64,000 bases of DNA from JAPKZH01 sp963715635 (GCA_963715635.1 OY970261.1:2046001-2110000); one strand, 5' to 3'; shown: positions 19,123-28,636, numbered from the stretch's first letter. Notes: generated by a model from the letters alone, not told the origin. Numbers and translations are program-made.

Positions 19123-21495
19123 TCACGGCCATTTATCAAATCCTACCTTTTTCAATAAGGCAGTGAACCCCGAGTCCGAGCGAAAGCTGTCAAGCGTTGG
19201 TTCAACCTTCAGCCAAATAAGCCTATATTCGTGATTTTCATAAGCCTTCTCTAAAGAAGCAAATACTTCATCCCTTTTGCCAAGGCTTGCGTAGATTAAT
19301 GCCCTAAAGTAAATGGAAACATACCTTTTCTGCGATTCCCCATTTAATTCCTCTAATACCCTTAAGGCCGCATCTCTCTTCCCTGATACTCCGTAGGCAC
19401 ATCCCAAGGATGCGAATACCCAATCAGAATAAGAAAGCTCCAAGGCCTTGTTTAGCTCTGATATCGCCTCTTCGTACATACCTTTTTGCATGAAAACCTG
19501 TCCGAGATGAAAATGTGATTTCCAAAAATCCGCATCTATCTCTAACGTTTTTTGCAATTGCCCTATCGCTTTGTCATATTCATGAGCAAGATAGAATATT
19601 TGTCCTAAATCTGCATTTATGACTAACGACAGCGGATCCAACTCCTGGGCTCGCTTTATGTTTCTTATAGCTTCATCAAGTTTCCCCATGAACATTAATT
19701 GAATTGCATGCCACTGATAAGCCGTTGCATAGTTTGGATTGAGCTCAAGGGCTCTTTTGAATTCTATTTCAGCTTTTTTCAAATCCCAACCATATGACAT
19801 TGTAATCCAGGCAAGGGAAGCATGGGCCTCAGGGAGAGAATCATCGATTTTCAGAGCGCTGAGTGCTGCTTCTCGCGCCTTTGGAAAAGTCTCCTGGGGA
19901 GAAAGGTAATCATATGACCCAAGCGCAATGAATGAGTCGGCGAGTCCAGAATAGGCAAGAGCATAGTTGGAATCTTTTTCTAGTGCCTGAAAGAAATAGT
20001 CATTGCCCTTTTTTAAGCCCTCTTCCGTCCGCTTATTCCAGAAATACCTGCCTTTTAAGTAGAGATTATAAGCGTCAAAGTCCTCTGTATGACGCTTAAT
20101 AAGCTTTGCTTTTTCTTCTCCCAAAAGCTTCACCGCCAGCTTATCCGCAACTGTCAGAGATATTTCATCCTGGATGGCAAAAATATCTTCCATTTCGCGG
20201 TCATATTTTTCGGACCAAATATAGTAACCATCAGCCACATTGATGAGCTGAGTTGTTATCCTTACCCTGTTTCCTGCTTTCCGAACGCTTCCTTGAAGCA
20301 CCGTCTGGACCTTCAGCTTTTCTCCGATCTCATGAATATCTTGCCCCTTGCCTTTGAATTGAAACGCCGAGGATCCGGAAGCCACTTTTAGTTTCTCAAT
20401 TTTGGCCAAAGAATTAATGAGCTCTTCCGTAATCCCATCGCAAAAATATTCCTGATCTTTCTCAGGGCTTAAATCTGTAAAAGGTAAGACAGCGATAGAC
20501 GGAGCCCATTTTATACCGCTAGTTTCTTTTAGTTCATGTTTTTCTTTTTCTATCTTTTCTAATTCAAGAAAAATTTGTCCTGCACTTTGAAACCTGTCCT
20601 CCTTATCTTTCTCTAGGCATCTAAGGATTAGCTGCCTGAGATCGTCGGGGATATTGGGATTGAAATACTTAGGATCTTTAGGTGCCTCTCCCTTATGCTT
20701 CATAGCGATACTTAATGGAGTTTCCCCTTCAAAAGGAACACGACCCGTGACCATCTCATAAAGAATCACTCCCAACGAGTAGATATCCGACCGTTTATCC
20801 ATATCCTTCGCTTCCGCCTGTTCTGGTGACATATATTCAGGCGTCCCTATGATGATTCCGATACCTGTAATCCCTTTTGCCTGAAGCGAACGGGCAATCC
20901 CGAAATCCATGATCCGGGCATTCCCGTCTTTGTCGATCATGATATTGGAGGGCTTGAGGTCGCGATGGACAACACCCAGCCCGTGCGCCGCCTCCAATCC
21001 TTCACAGATCTGCTTGGTGATGACGATCGTTGTCTCCACTGTAAGCTGCCTTGATCTTCGGATAAAACTCTTCAGGTCCTCTCCTGAAACATACTCCATG
21101 GTGATGAAGTGGGCGCCTTCGGCCTCGCCGAGGTCGAACATGCCGCAAACGTTCTGGTGCCTGATCTTCCGGGCGAGCTTCAGTTCGTTGCCGAACCGCT
21201 CGATCGTTTCCGGATCGGAGGCGATCTCCGGTTTGATGAGCTTCAGGGCTATTTTCTCTTTGATCTTTGTATCGAAGACCTTATAGACCCTCCCCATTCC
21301 GCCTTTGCCCAGCTCTTCGATGATTTGGTAGCGGCCGGCAAAGGTAGAGCCGGTGGTCAGTTCTTTGATTGCGGTTTTCAGGGTTTCTGTTTGAGAGATA
21401 GAGATTTCTGCCGAAGAGGGTTGGATCTGAGTCCCGCACTTGCTGCAGAATCCGCTATCAGAGGGATTGTCAAAATGACACTTGGGACATCTCAT
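19123..21495 (-). CDS. Cytosolic Ser/Thr kinase with TolB-like and TPR domains (no transmembrane helix)
   Basis: 790 aa. Zinc ribbon CPKC...CSKC, then a kinase domain at about 56-313 with GKGGMGRVY, Lys85, HRDLKPSN (177-184), DFG (197-199) and GTPEYMSPEQ. Unlike its four neighbours it has no hydrophobic helix between the kinase and the TolB-like part: the linker is EKIEKEKHELKETSGIKW and runs straight into SIAVLPFTDLSP. The sensor and TPR half should therefore be cytosolic. The ATG at 21493-21495 follows GGAAGGGGAGGGAAAGAAC, part of which is a kinase-tail fossil. It lies 149 nt after the 825-aa kinase stop and is likely co-transcribed. Confidence 0.88.
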   Translation of the reverse strand: MRCPKCHFDNPSDSGFCSKCGTQIQPSSAEISISQTETLKTAIKELTTGSTFAGRYQIIEELGKGGMGRVYKVFDTKIKEKIALKLIKPEIASDPETIERFGNELKLARKIRHQNVCGMFDLGEAEGAHFITMEYVSGEDLKSFIRRSRQLTVETTIVITKQICEGLEAAHGLGVVHRDLKPSNIMIDKDGNARIMDFGIARSLQAKGITGIGIIIGTPEYMSPEQAEAKDMDKRSDIYSLGVILYEMVTGRVPFEGETPLSIAMKHKGEAPKDPKYFNPNIPDDLRQLILRCLEKDKEDRFQSAGQIFLELEKIEKEKHELKETSGIKWAPSIAVLPFTDLSPEKDQEYFCDGITEELINSLAKIEKLKVASGSSAFQFKGKGQDIHEIGEKLKVQTVLQGSVRKAGNRVRITTQLINVADGYYIWSEKYDREMEDIFAIQDEISLTVADKLAVKLLGEEKAKLIKRHTEDFDAYNLYLKGRYFWNKRTEEGLKKGNDYFFQALEKDSNYALAYSGLADSFIALGSYDYLSPQETFPKAREAALSALKIDDSLPEAHASLAWITMSYGWDLKKAEIEFKRALELNPNYATAYQWHAIQLMFMGKLDEAIRNIKRAQELDPLSLVINADLGQIFYLAHEYDKAIGQLQKTLEIDADFWKSHFHLGQVFMQKGMYEEAISELNKALELSYSDWVFASLGCAYGVSGKRDAALRVLEELNGESQKRYVSIYFRALIYASLGKRDEVFASLEKAYENHEYRLIWLKVEPTLDSFRSDSGFTALLKKVGFDKWP

Positions 21496-21510
21496 GTTCT
21501 TTCCCTCCCC

Positions 21511-21530
21511 TTCCTGGTATCCTCGACTTC
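21511..21530 (-). pseudogene. 20-nt kinase-tail fossil beside a ribosome-binding site
   Basis: TTCCTGGTATCCTCGACTTC matches the tail of the 1034-aa kinase gene at 19 of 20 bases, encoding EVEDTRK instead of EVEDARK on the minus strand. Its last bases run into the GGAAGGGGAGGG ribosome-binding site of the 790-aa kinase gene, which suggests that gene was joined downstream of a lost paralogue. Confidence 0.4.
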
Positions 21531-21536
21531 AAGCGT

Positions 21537-21644
21537 TTAAGCTGCCTTGGCGCTTTTTTTCGCTATCAGACCAAAAGCGATGAAGAGGATCCCAACCAGA
21601 ACCACTGGTAATGTCAAAAATAAAAAGGTTGGAAGCTCTCTCAA
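21537..21644 (-). CDS. Possible 35-aa single-span membrane peptide
   Basis: TTG at 21642-21644 directly follows the stop of the 825-aa kinase gene. The frame encodes a hydrophobic helix (LFLTLPVVLVGILFIAFGLI) and a basic tail AKKSAKAA before TAA at 21537-21539. Translation could be coupled to the kinase. There is no independent ribosome-binding site or ATG, so it could instead be the fossil tail of a membrane gene. Confidence 0.3.
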   Translation of the reverse strand: MRELPTFLFLTLPVVLVGILFIAFGLIAKKSAKAA

Positions 21645-24122
21645 CTATTTTTCTAAACCTATTTTCTTCAGAAGTTCCTTGAACCGAGGGTCCTGTTTGA
21701 CTCGGTCGCTTGGGGAAAAGAAGTTGAATCTAAGCAGGAATGGAGAGCGTTGTTCCAAGGCTTTTTTAAACAAGGCGAATGCTTCATCCAACTCTCCAAA
21801 ATCTCCGTATAATAAAGCGACCGTGCAGGGATCGAAATACACGTCTTTAGACATGGCCAGGTACGTCTCTAACATCTGGCGAGCTTTAGTCATTTCTCCA
21901 CGAGCTGCAAATATTCGACCTTTTAAGATGATTTTCATGCTGGGCATTCTTATTTCTTCTGCTATTCTTAAAGCTTCATCATAAGTTCTTTTCATCGAAT
22001 AAGCCAGAGCCAGAGAAAAACGGCCAACATCAAAATCGGGGTTTTCCTCGACAACTCCTTTGATGACCTGAATCGCCTCATCAAAACTTTGTTCTTCCAG
22101 ATAGATAGCTGCCTCAACGTTTTTCATGATAAGGGAATGAGGATCGAGCTCTTGCGCGATATGGATTTCTTTAAGAGCGAGCTGCCTTTGATTTAAAATC
22201 AGACACAGCTCAGCCAGCCACTGATGGGCCGTGGCATAGTTAGGATTGAGCTCGATAGCTCTTTTATATTGCGTCTCCGCGCCCTCAAAATCCCATCTCC
22301 ATTCCGCCTTGATGGCACCCAAAGCCGAATGGGCTTCCACAAGCTCCTCATCGAGCGAAAGGGCTTTTAAGCAGAACTCCTCGGCTCGGGGGTAAACAAC
22401 GCTCGGCGGCTCGAATACATTACTGCCTAAGACTATATAGGTCTCGGCCAGGCTTGCATACCCGAGGCTGAACCGGGAATCCATGGCCACGGCTTTCTCG
22501 AAATAAGTTATCGCTTTTTGTAAATCAACTGGAGTGCGTCTATTCCAGTAGAACCGGCCCTGGAGATAAAGCCTGTAGGCCTCGGGGTTTTCTGTATAAC
22601 GCTTGGCCAGAACTTTCTCTTCTTCACCGCTTAACCGCAGGCGCAACTTCGTGGATATATCTTTTGAGATTTGCTCCTGGAGAACAACAATGTCGCCGAC
22701 TTTTCGATTGTACTGCTCTCCCCAGAGACGAGTCTTATCCTTGACGTCAATGAGCTCGGCTATGATCGACAGGTTATCGCCGCGCTGAACGACAGTTCCT
22801 GCGAGTATGGCTTTGACATTCAACTCCCTTCCCACGGCTCGGGGGTCGGATTTTTTTCCTTTATATTGAAAAGCTGAGAATCTCGCAATCACCCTGAGCC
22901 CGGGAAGCTTGGAAAGTGTGCCGATCAAGCTTTCGGTCAGCCCATCGCTGATGTATTCCATTTCAGGATCGGCATATTTGGAATCAAAAGGCAGGACGGC
23001 GATTGAATCGATCGGACTTTCTCTTTTCGTTAGAAGATAAACTCCAGCGACAACGATCATCAATAGCAATAAAACGGCCGCGGCCAAAGAAACTCGTTTC
23101 CAATTTAATCTCTTGGCCGCTTCTCCAGCCGTCATTTTCTTAGCTCGGACTTTTTCTGTCGTGGGAATTTCTTCTTCTATCTTATCCAACTCAGAAAGAA
23201 GCTCCTCCGCATTCTGATACCTATCCTCCTTTTCCTTCTTCATACACTTTAGAATCATCAGATTGAGCTCGTCGGGAATTTGCGCATTCAAGCTTTTTGG
23301 CTCGCGCGGTGTTTCTGTCTTGTGCTTCACAGCCACGCTCAAAGGCGTATCGCCCTCAAACGGCACTCGGCCCGTGATCATTTCGTAGAGAATGATCCCC
23401 AGCGAATAAATATCCGACCGCTGGTCGACCTCTTTCCCCTCCACCTGCTCGGGCGACATGTACTCCGGCGTCCCGATCATCATCCCGGCACCGGTGATCC
23501 CCTTCCCAGAGAGCGAACGCGCAATCCCGAAGTCCATGATCCGCGCGTTGCCATCCTTATCAATAAGAATATTCCCGGGCTTCAAGTCCCGATGGACAAT
23601 CCCTAGCCTGTGGGCTTCGGATAAACCCTCGCCTACCTGTTTGGCGATGGATATAGCTTTCCCCACCGTCAATTGACCCGTCTGCCGGATCAACCCCTTT
23701 AAATCCTGGCCGGGGATATATTCCATGGTGATAAAATGCGTTCCCCCATCCTCCATGAGCTCGTACATCTTGCCAACATTTCGATGGGCGATCTTCCGGG
23801 CTAGCTTGAGCTCGTTGGTGAATCTTCTGATTGTTTCTTTGTCGGCGGCAATCTCCGGCTTGATGAGCTTGAGCGCGACTTCCTCATTAAGTTTCTTATC
23901 CAGGACTCTATAAACCCTCCCCATCCCGCCTTTCCCCAGCTCCTCGATGACCTGGTAACGGCCGGCAAAGGCAGAGCCAGTGGTTAGTTCTTTGATAGGA
24001 GTTTTTAAGGTCTCCGTTTGGGAGATAGAGATCTCTGCCGGAGGGAGTTGGATCTGGGTCCCGCACTTGCTGCAGAAACCACTATCTGAGGGATTGTCAA
24101 AATGACACTTGGGACATTTCAT
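21645..24122 (-). CDS. Membrane Ser/Thr kinase with TolB-like and TPR domains
   Basis: 825 aa from the ATG at 24120-24122, chosen because the zinc ribbon MKCPKCHFDN starts there, after AAAAGGGAAC. The kinase domain (about 56-313) has GKGGMGRVY, Lys85, HRDLKPGN, DFG (197-199) and GTPEYMSPEQ. A transmembrane helix (VSLAAAVLLLLMIVVAGVYLL) lies near residue 360. The outer part begins SIAVLPFDSKYADPEMEY and has TolB-like and TPR units. The zinc ribbon is nearly identical to that of the 790-aa kinase downstream, but the kinase core is closer to the 827-aa kinase, which suggests domain shuffling among the paralogues. Confidence 0.9.
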   Translation of the reverse strand: MKCPKCHFDNPSDSGFCSKCGTQIQLPPAEISISQTETLKTPIKELTTGSAFAGRYQVIEELGKGGMGRVYRVLDKKLNEEVALKLIKPEIAADKETIRRFTNELKLARKIAHRNVGKMYELMEDGGTHFITMEYIPGQDLKGLIRQTGQLTVGKAISIAKQVGEGLSEAHRLGIVHRDLKPGNILIDKDGNARIMDFGIARSLSGKGITGAGMMIGTPEYMSPEQVEGKEVDQRSDIYSLGIILYEMITGRVPFEGDTPLSVAVKHKTETPREPKSLNAQIPDELNLMILKCMKKEKEDRYQNAEELLSELDKIEEEIPTTEKVRAKKMTAGEAAKRLNWKRVSLAAAVLLLLMIVVAGVYLLTKRESPIDSIAVLPFDSKYADPEMEYISDGLTESLIGTLSKLPGLRVIARFSAFQYKGKKSDPRAVGRELNVKAILAGTVVQRGDNLSIIAELIDVKDKTRLWGEQYNRKVGDIVVLQEQISKDISTKLRLRLSGEEEKVLAKRYTENPEAYRLYLQGRFYWNRRTPVDLQKAITYFEKAVAMDSRFSLGYASLAETYIVLGSNVFEPPSVVYPRAEEFCLKALSLDEELVEAHSALGAIKAEWRWDFEGAETQYKRAIELNPNYATAHQWLAELCLILNQRQLALKEIHIAQELDPHSLIMKNVEAAIYLEEQSFDEAIQVIKGVVEENPDFDVGRFSLALAYSMKRTYDEALRIAEEIRMPSMKIILKGRIFAARGEMTKARQMLETYLAMSKDVYFDPCTVALLYGDFGELDEAFALFKKALEQRSPFLLRFNFFSPSDRVKQDPRFKELLKKIGLEK

Positions 24123-24154
24123 GGCCGCAGTTCCCTTTTCGGCTGCCTGGCGAA

Positions 24155-24183
24155 AGAATAGCACCGATAAAAAGGCGAGTCAA
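24155..24183 (-). promoter_or_regulatory. Promoter of the 825/790-aa kinase operon
   Basis: TTGACT (24178-24183), 17 nt, TATTCT (24155-24160), 33 nt upstream of the ATG. The downstream bases TTTCGCCAGGCRGC-type leader match the leader at 1445-1464. Confidence 0.6.
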
Positions 24184-24273
24184 TCGAGACTTTTTTGTTC
24201 CGCTATTTATGCCCTCAACCATTCTCTTAGGATAAAGCTTCTGCATGTGACTGGGCAAAGGCGAAAACACCTC

Positions 24274-24303
24274 TTGACAAGGGCTTTTTTCTCTTGTTAC
24301 TAT
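24274..24303 (+). promoter_or_regulatory. Promoter of the Tat lipoprotein gene
   Basis: TTGACA (24274-24279), 18 nt, TACTAT (24298-24303), about 97 nt upstream of the ATG at 24400. It is divergent from the kinase promoter. Confidence 0.55.
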
Positions 24304-24399
24304 ATTCCTATAGGTTAAATAGGAATTAAAGACCGTGCCTCCTCGACTTTCAACCGCTCTCATCCATCTTCCAGAAATTTCTCTTTCAAAGGAGTCCGC

Positions 24400-24757
24400 A
24401 TGAAACGAAGAGACTTTTTAGCATGGAGCGGCCTGGGGCTGTCGGCCGTCGTTCTGTCTTTGGGCGGCACCGCCTGCAAAAGTTCGACAACACCGAGCAA
24501 TCCTACGGATAGCCAAACATTTACGTCCACCTCCGCCCAGTCCCATACTCATACTGTCACCATCCAAAAGACGGAAGTTGACACCCCGCCCACGGGGGGG
24601 GATTTCGCGTCAGACGTCAACGTCAGGCGGACACAGCCACACGTTTACGATGACGCAAGACCAACTGAATTCCGTCAAGAATGGAACCTCGGTCCAAATC
24701 GAAACGTCCGTTGAGAGCAGCCATAGCCATGCCTTTACCATTGCCAAGTGGTATTAG
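24400..24757 (+). pseudogene. Tat-exported His-rich lipoprotein, frameshifted at a G8 run
   Basis: The ATG follows CAAAGGAGTCCGC. The product has a twin-arginine signal, MKRRDFLAWSGLGLSAVVLS, with lipobox GGTAC. It continues Ser/Thr-rich with HTHTVTI. In the annotated frame it then loses sense and stops at 24712-24714. The run of eight G at 24594-24601 marks the break: with seven G the frame becomes GGHSHTFTMTQDQL and later SSHSHAFTIAKWY, stopping at 24755-24757. The H-x-H repeats before and after the run belong together, so the full protein is about 118 aa. It may bind metal. Sequencing error, pseudogene and phase variation are all possible. Confidence 0.65.
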
Positions 24758-24818
24758 GACCATCAAGAAGCGACGAGCATAGACCCGGCCAAGAAGAATC
24801 CGCAAAGCATTCCTGAAC

Positions 24819-24849
24819 GAGGGGCTTGGGTTTGAAAAGCGCCCCTCGA
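24819..24849 (+). terminator. Hairpin, possible weak terminator
   Basis: Perfect 8-bp stem CGAGGGGC / GCCCCTCG with a 15-nt loop. It is followed by AGAAAAAATTCT rather than a T-tract, so termination is uncertain. It lies between the Tat lipoprotein and the M28 peptidase genes. Confidence 0.3.
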
Positions 24850-24956
24850 GAAAAAATTCTGATTTGTAAATAATAAGGGGGAAAAAATTTGGAAGAAATG
24901 ATCAGACACTGTCGTCTAAAAAGTAGTGATGTCTTATTATGCATGAAAGGAGACGC

Positions 24957-26834
24957 ATGAGAAAAAACATCCTGATCGCGCTTTTTGTGTTCTTCCTCAT
25001 CTTCTCGCTGCAGGCCCAGATGCCCCAGCAGCAGCAGATGAAGCTCGAGGACGTCCGGAAGGCCTTGAATCTGGTCGACAAACCCCAGCCCGCACCTGAC
25101 AAGTATAAAGCGGGATTGGAGTCCATCACAGCCAAGGACTCCATCGCCATGTTGACCTTCGTGGCGTCCGACTGGATGGAAGGCCGCGAGACCGGAACCC
25201 GCGGCTACGCCATAGCTGCCGAGTATGCGGCTTCGCTCCTCAAGCTGTGGGGCGTTAAGCCTGCCGGCGACCTGCCAAGCTTCGGCGGCGGCAGAGGCAT
25301 GGGCGGTGCAAGAGGGCAAGGCGCTGCGCCGGCGACTCCCCCCGAGCGGACCTACTTCCAGGAGTTTGCTCTCAAGTCGACATCGGATGTCCAGAGTTCG
25401 ATGACCCTCCAGGTCGTTAAGGGCAACGCCGTGAAGACGCGCACGTTCGTGTCCGGCATCGATTATCAAGGTATGGGCCGCGGAGGGAATCCTGAAACCC
25501 TTTCGGCACCAGTCGTTTTCGTCGGCTACGGCATCCAGGAGCCTTCGATCAAGTTCGATGAGCTCAAAGGTTTTGACCTCAAGGGCAAGATCGTCCTCCT
25601 CTTGACCGAAGCCCCGGGCCGCGACAATCCCCAGTCGCCTTTCCAGACGAAAAAAGAGCTGAAGGAAAAATATTTTCCTGCGGCGCCGGCTGGAGGGCCT
25701 CAAATGGCGTTCATGGGACCGCGTGGCGGTGGGCAGCCCGGGAGATTCAATAAAATCGCCGAAATCCAGAAGCTCGGCCCGGCGGCCATTTTCCAGGTCC
25801 AAAACGTCGGCCGGGACAGCGACATTTTCCGTGCCTTATCAACGGTTCGGCGGCCGAACGACGAACGGCCGATCGTGAACAAGCCCCGCCAGAGTCTGTC
25901 GATCCCCGGAGTAGCCGGAGGCGGACCGATGGGCGGCGTGACAACCTTGACGATCACGCGGGAAATGGCGAACGCGATCCTTGAAGCGACGGGTCAGACG
26001 ATCGACGACCTGAAGAAAAAGATCGAGACGACAGATAAGCAGGGCAAAATCGTCCTCACCCCCGCCTCCATAGACTTGCCCGGGACAAAGGTCACGATCT
26101 CTACTACAGCCAAAACGTCCCTTGTCCGGGGGATCAACGTCCTCGGCATCATCGAAGGCTCCGATCCCAAGCTGAAGGACGAATATTTCGTTGTCGGCGC
26201 CCACTATGACCATCTAGGCGCGTGGGAAGATTATGTTTACAACGGCGCCGATGACAACGGCTCGGGCTCGGTCGGAGTCCTGAACATCGCTAAGGCGGTC
26301 GCGGCCAGCCCGGTCAAGCCGAAGCGCTCGATCGTTTTCGCCCTGTGGACGGGAGAAGAGGAAGGATTGCTCGGCAGCCGCTATTACACCCTGAACCCGA
26401 TCTTCCCGCTCGAAAAAACCGTCGGTTATCTCAATTACGACATGATCAGCCGGCCCTTCGACGACACGACCCTGGCCCGCTCGGTCCGGCAGTACAACGT
26501 CCCCGGTGCCGAGGAATTGGTCAAGAAGATCCGCGCCCCCTGGTTTGTCACGGTCAGCCTTACGGAAGGCTCCCCATTTGCCGACATTGCCCGCGAGATG
26601 AACAACTACATCGGCCTTGACCTAGCGCTGCGCCAGAATGCACTGGGTGCCGGCAGCGGCGGCTCGGACCATTCCTCATTCGCCCAGGTCAAGCTCCCCT
26701 TTATCTATTACATGGCTGCGATGACAACGGATTACCACCAGACAAGCGACAGCGTGGAAAAAACGAGCGGTGAGCTGATCGCTAAAATCAGCCAGCACGG
26801 CTTCTTGACGGTCTTCGCTTACGCCGATAAATAA
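24957..26834 (+). CDS. Secreted M28-family aminopeptidase
   Basis: 625 aa. Signal peptide (MRKNILIALFVFFLIFSLQAQ). A PA-type domain occupies roughly 130-360, with Gly-rich loops. The M28 core has the zinc ligands AHYDHLGAW, GADDNGSGS, the catalytic Glu in WTGEEEGLLGS, LNYDMIS and DHSSFAQ, a complete set. Predicted role is release of N-terminal amino acids from extracellular or periplasmic peptides. The ATG at 24957 is chosen over one at 24939 because GAAAGGAGACGC precedes it and the signal peptide then begins properly. It converges on glnS with a shared terminator. Confidence 0.88.
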   Translation: MRKNILIALFVFFLIFSLQAQMPQQQQMKLEDVRKALNLVDKPQPAPDKYKAGLESITAKDSIAMLTFVASDWMEGRETGTRGYAIAAEYAASLLKLWGVKPAGDLPSFGGGRGMGGARGQGAAPATPPERTYFQEFALKSTSDVQSSMTLQVVKGNAVKTRTFVSGIDYQGMGRGGNPETLSAPVVFVGYGIQEPSIKFDELKGFDLKGKIVLLLTEAPGRDNPQSPFQTKKELKEKYFPAAPAGGPQMAFMGPRGGGQPGRFNKIAEIQKLGPAAIFQVQNVGRDSDIFRALSTVRRPNDERPIVNKPRQSLSIPGVAGGGPMGGVTTLTITREMANAILEATGQTIDDLKKKIETTDKQGKIVLTPASIDLPGTKVTISTTAKTSLVRGINVLGIIEGSDPKLKDEYFVVGAHYDHLGAWEDYVYNGADDNGSGSVGVLNIAKAVAASPVKPKRSIVFALWTGEEEGLLGSRYYTLNPIFPLEKTVGYLNYDMISRPFDDTTLARSVRQYNVPGAEELVKKIRAPWFVTVSLTEGSPFADIAREMNNYIGLDLALRQNALGAGSGGSDHSSFAQVKLPFIYYMAAMTTDYHQTSDSVEKTSGELIAKISQHGFLTVFAYADK

Positions 26835-26885
26835 GAATTTTTGATTGGGCCCGTAGGTCGCGCGCACGCGAGCCCAGCTTTTTGC

Positions 26886-26926
26886 AAAAAAAATCCCCTT
26901 CTCTCTCGATGGGAGAAGGGGGTTTT
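26886..26926 (-). terminator. Bidirectional terminator between M28 gene and glnS
   Basis: 9-bp stem CCCCTTCTC / GAGAAGGGG (26895-26903 and 26913-26921). On the minus strand it is followed by ATTTTTTTT, a strong tract, 5 nt after the glnS stop. On the plus strand the tract is GTTTTCTATT, so it may work in both directions. Confidence 0.75.
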
Positions 26927-28636
26927 CTATTCGTTTTCTTTGCCCGCCCTGGTAATTTTAGCCCAGGTGTCGCGCAAAGTGACGGTGCGATTAAAAACGA
27001 GCTTTTCCGCGGCAGAGTCCTTTAGGTCGACGAAAAAATAACCGAGCCGCTCGAATTGAAAACGGCTTCCCGGAGCTGGATTCTTCAAGCTCGGCTCAAG
27101 CCGGCAGTCGTTCAGGATTTCCAAAGATCTGGGGTTGAGGTTCGACTTCCAGTCGGCCCCTTCATCGGCCGCTTCATCGATTTCCCCGGCGTCTCTCTTG
27201 GTAAATAGCGTGTCGTAAAGGCGAACCTGCCCCAAAACCGCGTGGGCCTCCGAGACCCAATGCAATGTTGCCTTTGGGCCTCTGCCGTCGGGAGCATCGC
27301 CGCCCCGTGTGGCCGGGTCGTAGGTGCAATGAAGCTCGATGATCTGGCCCGTTTTCGGGTCCTTCACGACATTCACGCATGTGATGAGATAGGCATAGCG
27401 CAGCCGTACTTCGCGGCCAGGCGCCAGCCGGAAGAACTTCTTGGGCGGGGTCTCCATGAAATCGTCCTGTTCAATATATAGGACCTTTGAGAAAGGAACC
27501 TTGCGGGCTCCCATGCCCGGGTCCTCAGGATTGTTGATGCAATCGAACTCCTCCACTCGGCTTTCAGGATAATTGACGAGCACGACGCGCAGCGGACGGA
27601 GAACGGCCATCACCCGAGGGGCCGTCCTGTTGAGCTCCTGGCGAAGGCTGTTTTCGAGCACGGCCACATCCACGATGCTGTTCATCTTGGCCACGCCGAT
27701 TTCGTCGCAAAAATTCCGGATCGATTCCGGAGTATAGCCCCGCCGCCTGAGCCCTGAAATCGTGGGCATCCGTGGGTCGTCCCACCCGCCGACATATCCT
27801 TCCTTGACCAGTTGCAGGAGCTTTCGCTTGCTCAGGACCGTGTGGCTGAGGTTGAGGCGGGCGAACTCGATCTGCTGGGGATGATGAATGCCCAATTGAT
27901 CGAGATACCAGTCATAGAGCGGCCGGTGGACCTCAAACTCGAGCGTGCAGATCGAATGGGTGATCCCTTCGATCGAATCCGACTGGCCGTGGGCCCAATC
28001 GTAAGTGGGATAGATGCACCAGGCGTCACCCCTCCGGTAATGATGGGCCCGCCGGATCCGATAAAGAATAGGGTCGCGCATCAGCAAATTGGGATGGGCC
28101 ATATTGATCTTGGCCCGGAGCGTCTTGGAGCCGTCCGGAAACTCTCCGGCCCGCATCCGCCGGAACAGGTCCAGGTTTTCCTCCAGCGAGCGGTCCCGGT
28201 AGGGGCTTTCCTGTCCCGGCCTGGTCAGTGTGCCCCGGGTTTCACTGACCTGGTCGGCGCTCAGCTCGCAGACATAGGCTTTCCCTTTTTGGACAAGGTC
28301 CCCGGCGAATTCATAGAGCCGTTCGAAATAATCCGAGGCATAAAATTCACGATCTTCCCAGTCAAACCCCAACCATCGGACATCGTCCTTAATCGAGCGG
28401 ACATAATCCTCTTCCTCGGTCTCGGGGTTCGTGTCGTCAAAACGGAGGTTGCATTGGCCGCCGTAATCGGCGGCCAGCCCGAAATTCAGGCAGATGGATT
28501 TGGCGTGGCCGATATGCAGGTATCCGTTCGGCTCGGGCGGGAAGCGCGTCTGAACGCGCCCCTGGTTCTTGTTATGCCGGATGTCCTCGTTGATCATGTC
28601 GCGGATGAAATTGTCTTTGGATCTCGGTATGCTCAT
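26927..28636 (-). CDS. glnS: Glutaminyl-tRNA synthetase
   Basis: 569 aa, a class I aminoacyl-tRNA synthetase that charges tRNA-Gln. The HIGH signature is HIGH at 41-44 in PEPNGYLHIGHAKS and the KMSKS equivalent is VLSKRK near 268. FDDTNPETE and the YDWAHGQSDSIEGITHSICT segment are characteristic of GlnRS, with the two-domain beta-barrel anticodon-binding part at the C-terminus. Length is normal (about 555-570). It overlaps gltX by ATGA and is probably translated by coupling. Its presence suggests direct glutaminylation rather than dependence on the GatCAB route. Confidence 0.95.
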   Translation of the reverse strand: MSIPRSKDNFIRDMINEDIRHNKNQGRVQTRFPPEPNGYLHIGHAKSICLNFGLAADYGGQCNLRFDDTNPETEEEDYVRSIKDDVRWLGFDWEDREFYASDYFERLYEFAGDLVQKGKAYVCELSADQVSETRGTLTRPGQESPYRDRSLEENLDLFRRMRAGEFPDGSKTLRAKINMAHPNLLMRDPILYRIRRAHHYRRGDAWCIYPTYDWAHGQSDSIEGITHSICTLEFEVHRPLYDWYLDQLGIHHPQQIEFARLNLSHTVLSKRKLLQLVKEGYVGGWDDPRMPTISGLRRRGYTPESIRNFCDEIGVAKMNSIVDVAVLENSLRQELNRTAPRVMAVLRPLRVVLVNYPESRVEEFDCINNPEDPGMGARKVPFSKVLYIEQDDFMETPPKKFFRLAPGREVRLRYAYLITCVNVVKDPKTGQIIELHCTYDPATRGGDAPDGRGPKATLHWVSEAHAVLGQVRLYDTLFTKRDAGEIDEAADEGADWKSNLNPRSLEILNDCRLEPSLKNPAPGSRFQFERLGYFFVDLKDSAAEKLVFNRTVTLRDTWAKITRAGKENE

